A DNA stretch of 64,000 nucleotides from the NCBI RefSeq assembly GCF_002803095.1, contig NZ_PGLR01000024.1, positions 1 through 64,000 on the forward strand, read 5' to 3'. The notes under the pieces were generated by a model, which made no database searches, had not been told where the DNA came from, and saw only the letters and a program-made list of their open reading frames with translations. Positions 61,368-64,000 of the stretch are shown piece after piece. Made by a program: the position numbers and the translations under genes. This DNA is from Pseudomonas sp. ZH-FAD (lineage in GTDB: Bacteria; Pseudomonadota; Gammaproteobacteria; Pseudomonadales; Pseudomonadaceae). Position 1 is the first letter of the stretch, and each line of letters starts with the position of its first letter.

Positions 61368-63410
61368 ATGTCCTCTGCCCCCATCGCCCGCCAGGAAGCC
61401 GGCAACGACCCTTATCACTGGCTGGAAAACCGCGACAGCGACGAGGTGCTGGCGCACCTGCAGGCAGAAAACGCCTACCTGGATGCCGTGCTGGAACCGC
61501 AACAGGCCCTGCGCGAGCAGCTGTTCGAGGAGATCAAGGGGCGCATTCGCGAGACCGATCTGTCGCTGCCGACGCCCTGGGGCGACTACCTCTACTACCA
61601 GCGCACCACCGCCGGGGACGAATATCCGCGGCACTATCGTTGCCGTCGCCCTGCCGATGGTTCGCTGGATGTCGACGCGGCCAGTGAAGCCTTGCTGCTC
61701 GACCCCAACGAACTGGCCGGCGGCGGCTTTCTTTCCGTCGGTGCGTTCAGCATCAGCCCTGACCAGCAGCGCCTGGCCTACAGCCTCGACAGCAACGGCG
61801 ACGAAATCTACCGCCTGTTCGTCAAGGAACTGGACAGCGGCCAGATCAGCGAACTGCCCTTCGACGACTGCGACGGCAGCATGACCTGGGCGAACGACAG
61901 CCAGACGCTGTTCTTCACCGAACTGGACGACACCCACCGCCCCTACAAGCTCTACCGTCACCGCCTCGGCGACGCCGCTGCGCAAGCCGTATTCGAGGAA
62001 GCTGATGGCCGCTTCTTCCTGCACTGCTACCGCTCCAGCTCCGAGCGCCAGTTGATCCTGCAGTTGGGCAGCAAGACCACCAGCGAGGTCTGGGTGCTCG
62101 ACGCGCAACAGCCGCAAGGCGATTTCAGCTGCCTGGCACCGCGTGAGGAGGGCCACGAATACGATGTCGATCACGGCATGCTGGACGGCCAGTGGTGCTG
62201 GCTGATCCGCAGCAACCAGAGCGGCATCAACTTCGCGCTCTACCGCGCCAGTGAGGCGCAGCCGCAGCGCCCGCACTGGCAACAGATTCGCGCCCACGAC
62301 CCGCAGGTGATGCTCGAAGGCGCCACGCTGAACCAGCGCGCTATCGTCCTCGCCCTGCGTGAAGGCGGCCTGCCGATTCTCGAAGTGCAGCCGCAGGGCG
62401 CCGAAGCCTATCGCGTGCAACTACCGGACGCCGCTTACAGCCTCTATGTGCAGGACAGCCTGGAGTTTCACAGCACGGTGATCCGTCTGCGCTACGAAGC
62501 GCTGAACCGCCCCGCGCAAGTGCGCCAACTGGAACTGGCCACGGGCGCTCAGCAGGTCCTCAAACAGACACCGGTAGAAGGTCCGTTCGATGCCGATGCC
62601 TATGAAAGTCGGCGTCTCTGGGCCACCGCGGCCGACGGCACGCAGATACCGATCAGCCTGGTGGCGCGCCGTGAGGTATTCGCCGCAGGGAAGCCTGCAC
62701 CGCTCTATCTCTATGGTTACGGCGCCTACGGCGCGAGCCTCGACCCCTGGTTCTCCCACGCCCGCCTGAGCCTGCTGGAGCGCGGTTTCGTCTTCGCCAT
62801 CGCGCACATACGCGGTGGCGGCGAGATGGGCGAAGCCTGGTACCGTGCCGGCAAGCTCGAGCACAAACAGAACAGCTTCGACGACTTCATCGCCAGCGCC
62901 CAGCGCCTGATCGCCGAAGGTCTGACCACCAGCGCGCAACTGGCGATCAGTGGTGGCAGCGCCGGAGGCCTGCTGATCGGCGCCGTGCTCAACCAGCGTC
63001 CCGAACTGTTCGCTGCCGCCATTGCCGAAGTGCCTTTCGTCGACGTACTCAACACCATGCTCAACCCGGACCTGCCGCTGACCGTCACCGAATACGACGA
63101 ATGGGGCGACCCGAATCAGCCCGAGGTATACGCACGCATCAAGGCCTACGCCCCCTACGAGAATATCCGCGCCCAGGCTTATCCGCCCATCCTCGCCGTC
63201 GCGGGTTACAACGACAGTCGCGTGCAATACTGGGAAGCGGCCAAGTGGGTGGCCAAGCTGCGCCGCGACAAGACCGACGCCAACCTGCTATTGCTCAAGA
63301 CCGACCTAGGCGCTGGCCATGGCGGCATGAGTGGGCGTTACCAAGGCATCAAGGATGTGGCGCTGGAGTACGCCTTCCTGTTCCGTGTGCTCGGGATAGC
63401 ACACCCGTAG
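61368..63410 (+). CDS. S9-family oligopeptidase (oligopeptidase B-like)
   Basis: A 680-residue serine peptidase of the prolyl oligopeptidase family. The N-terminal beta-propeller covers about 70-400, and the alpha/beta-hydrolase domain holds S531 (GGSAGG), D616 (YNDSRVQYW) and H651 (GAGHGGMSG). Similar enzymes (PtrB) cut short peptides after Lys/Arg in the cytoplasm. No signal peptide is seen. The ATG at 61368 follows CTCTGGAGCCACGCC. The stop codon TAG lies inside a REP unit. Confidence 0.92.
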   Translation: MSSAPIARQEAGNDPYHWLENRDSDEVLAHLQAENAYLDAVLEPQQALREQLFEEIKGRIRETDLSLPTPWGDYLYYQRTTAGDEYPRHYRCRRPADGSLDVDAASEALLLDPNELAGGGFLSVGAFSISPDQQRLAYSLDSNGDEIYRLFVKELDSGQISELPFDDCDGSMTWANDSQTLFFTELDDTHRPYKLYRHRLGDAAAQAVFEEADGRFFLHCYRSSSERQLILQLGSKTTSEVWVLDAQQPQGDFSCLAPREEGHEYDVDHGMLDGQWCWLIRSNQSGINFALYRASEAQPQRPHWQQIRAHDPQVMLEGATLNQRAIVLALREGGLPILEVQPQGAEAYRVQLPDAAYSLYVQDSLEFHSTVIRLRYEALNRPAQVRQLELATGAQQVLKQTPVEGPFDADAYESRRLWATAADGTQIPISLVARREVFAAGKPAPLYLYGYGAYGASLDPWFSHARLSLLERGFVFAIAHIRGGGEMGEAWYRAGKLEHKQNSFDDFIASAQRLIAEGLTTSAQLAISGGSAGGLLIGAVLNQRPELFAAAIAEVPFVDVLNTMLNPDLPLTVTEYDEWGDPNQPEVYARIKAYAPYENIRAQAYPPILAVAGYNDSRVQYWEAAKWVAKLRRDKTDANLLLLKTDLGAGHGGMSGRYQGIKDVALEYAFLFRVLGIAHP

Positions 63411-63462
63411 GCGCGACTTCAGCCGCGATTCCCCAAGCATCGCGGCTGAAGCCGCTCCTACA
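63406..63462. repeat. REP pair (type B)
   Basis: GTAGGCGCGACTTCAGCCGC near 63407-63426 pairs with GCGGCTGAAGCCGCTCCTAC ending at 63461. It overlaps the stop codon of the oligopeptidase gene, as another REP does for the EamA gene at 26326. Confidence 0.7.
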
Positions 63463-63474
63463 AGAACCCGGCGA

Positions 63475-63789
63475 TCAGTCCTGCTTGCGCCGCCCGTCCA
63501 ATTCCTGACTGTTGCGGCGTATCTGCTCATCCAGTTGCGGAATCGGCTGATCGCTATTGGACCGGGGCGTCGCCCCGGGGAGGGGTTGCCCTTGTGGCGG
63601 AGGTAAAAGGGGCGCCGCTCCCTGGCGCTTGATCGGTACTGCCGTCGAGGGCTGGCCATAGGGCTGCGGGGTTGCCGTACCCGGTGAGCCGGCCTCCGGC
63701 GCCGACGGCATGCGCATGGGTTGCTGCGCCCAAGTCAGCGTGGCGAGGCTGGACACCAGGATTATCGCGGCGAGAATGGGGATACGCAT
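63475..63789 (-). CDS. Small secreted Pro/Gln-rich protein
   Basis: A 104-residue protein with a signal peptide of about 21 residues (ILAAIILVSSLATLTWA) and a low-complexity, Pro/Gln/Ser-rich mature part ending in a charged Arg/Gln/Glu segment. No cysteines or domain. Probably periplasmic; function unknown. GAGCCATC lies just before its ATG. The region between it and the HNH gene start (63865) holds both promoters. Confidence 0.7.
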   Translation of the reverse strand: MRIPILAAIILVSSLATLTWAQQPMRMPSAPEAGSPGTATPQPYGQPSTAVPIKRQGAAPLLPPPQGQPLPGATPRSNSDQPIPQLDEQIRRNSQELDGRRKQD

Positions 63790-63864
63790 GATGGCTCTCC
63801 TGCTCGACTGGCTTTCGTTCTATTCTGGCAACACCTGCCCACGAACGTTCCAGTGAATTGCCTC

Positions 63865-64000
63865 ATGACACCCACCAGCAAGCTAGACAAGATCCTCGCC
63901 GAAGCCCAGCAACGCCGCGAAACCAGCTACAGGGAAAAGGCGCTGCGCATGTATCCGCACTTCTGCGGCCGGTGCGGCCGCGAATTCAGCGGCAAGCGCC
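63865..64000 (+). CDS. yajD: HNH nuclease-family protein (YajD-like), 5' part
   Basis: The first 45 codons of a gene running off the right edge. The visible part reads SYREKALRMYPHFCGRCGRE in its second half, which matches the start of YajD-type HNH proteins, including the first zinc Cys pair C-x-x-C. The HNH core lies beyond the window. The ATG at 63865 lacks a strong ribosome-binding site. Confidence 0.75.
   Translation, partial: MTPTSKLDKILAEAQQRRETSYREKALRMYPHFCGRCGREFSGKR

Noticed and set aside
61263..62420. N-terminal extension of the small inner-membrane protein across the oligopeptidase gene
   Set aside because: The open frame continues upstream only as antisense to the S9 peptidase; the hydrophobic protein clearly begins at 61259-61262.

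Overview
The window is high-GC gamma-proteobacterial DNA. AceK, CysK, a GbuR/GbuA pair, an Aer-type PAS chemoreceptor, a LapA-type adhesin with its own type I exporter, and Pseudomonas-style REP palindromes all point to Pseudomonas sensu lato, probably the P. mendocina/oleovorans (Ectopseudomonas) group. The genus call is inference from gene content; no rRNA or tRNA gene is present.

Layout. 1-7.8 kb: the 5' part of a retention-module (LapA-like) adhesin on the minus strand, cut at about position 107 by what looks like an IS30-family element, next to a divergent TolC-ABC-HlyD secretion operon. 7.9-10.2 kb: a DTW-domain tRNA modification enzyme and a PAS chemoreceptor. 10.3-23.3 kb: an accessory catabolic island with a GbuR-like LysR regulator, a TIM-barrel isomerase-like protein, a non-heme iron 2-oxoglutarate oxygenase, a polar amino acid ABC importer (binding protein plus a fused permease/ATPase), a class II aldolase, guanidinobutyrase GbuA, a YjiH-like transporter, a thiamine-diphosphate 2-ketoarginine-type decarboxylase, an NCS1 permease and a metallo-beta-lactamase-fold hydrolase. 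Two matching dyads, TA(G/C)TTCA-N8-TGAA(C/G)TA, lie before the two transcription units and are probable GbuR operators. 23.3-32.4 kb: mostly core genes (aceK, an EamA transporter, cysK, a DUF748 protein, a MoxR ATPase with its VWA partner, a DUF2167 protein).

32.5-58.9 kb: a large secreted-peroxidase island. It has a 2053-residue and a 4100-residue protein. Together they carry three animal-type heme peroxidase modules fused to Ig-like and RTX calcium-binding repeats. A NarX-type histidine kinase and a NarL-type response regulator lie between them, and a dedicated AprDEF-type type I exporter follows. The best-known relatives are bacterial Mn(II)-oxidizing MopA-type peroxidases, so extracellular manganese or halide oxidation is the leading hypothesis. 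59-64 kb: housekeeping or conserved genes (DUF2937, class II glutamine amidotransferase, HIT protein, a membrane protein, an S9 oligopeptidase, a small secreted protein and the start of a YajD-like HNH protein).

The most interesting regions are the guanidino-compound island, where the oxygenase/isomerase/aldolase set has no obvious place in the known arginine transaminase pathway, and the peroxidase/secretion/two-component island.
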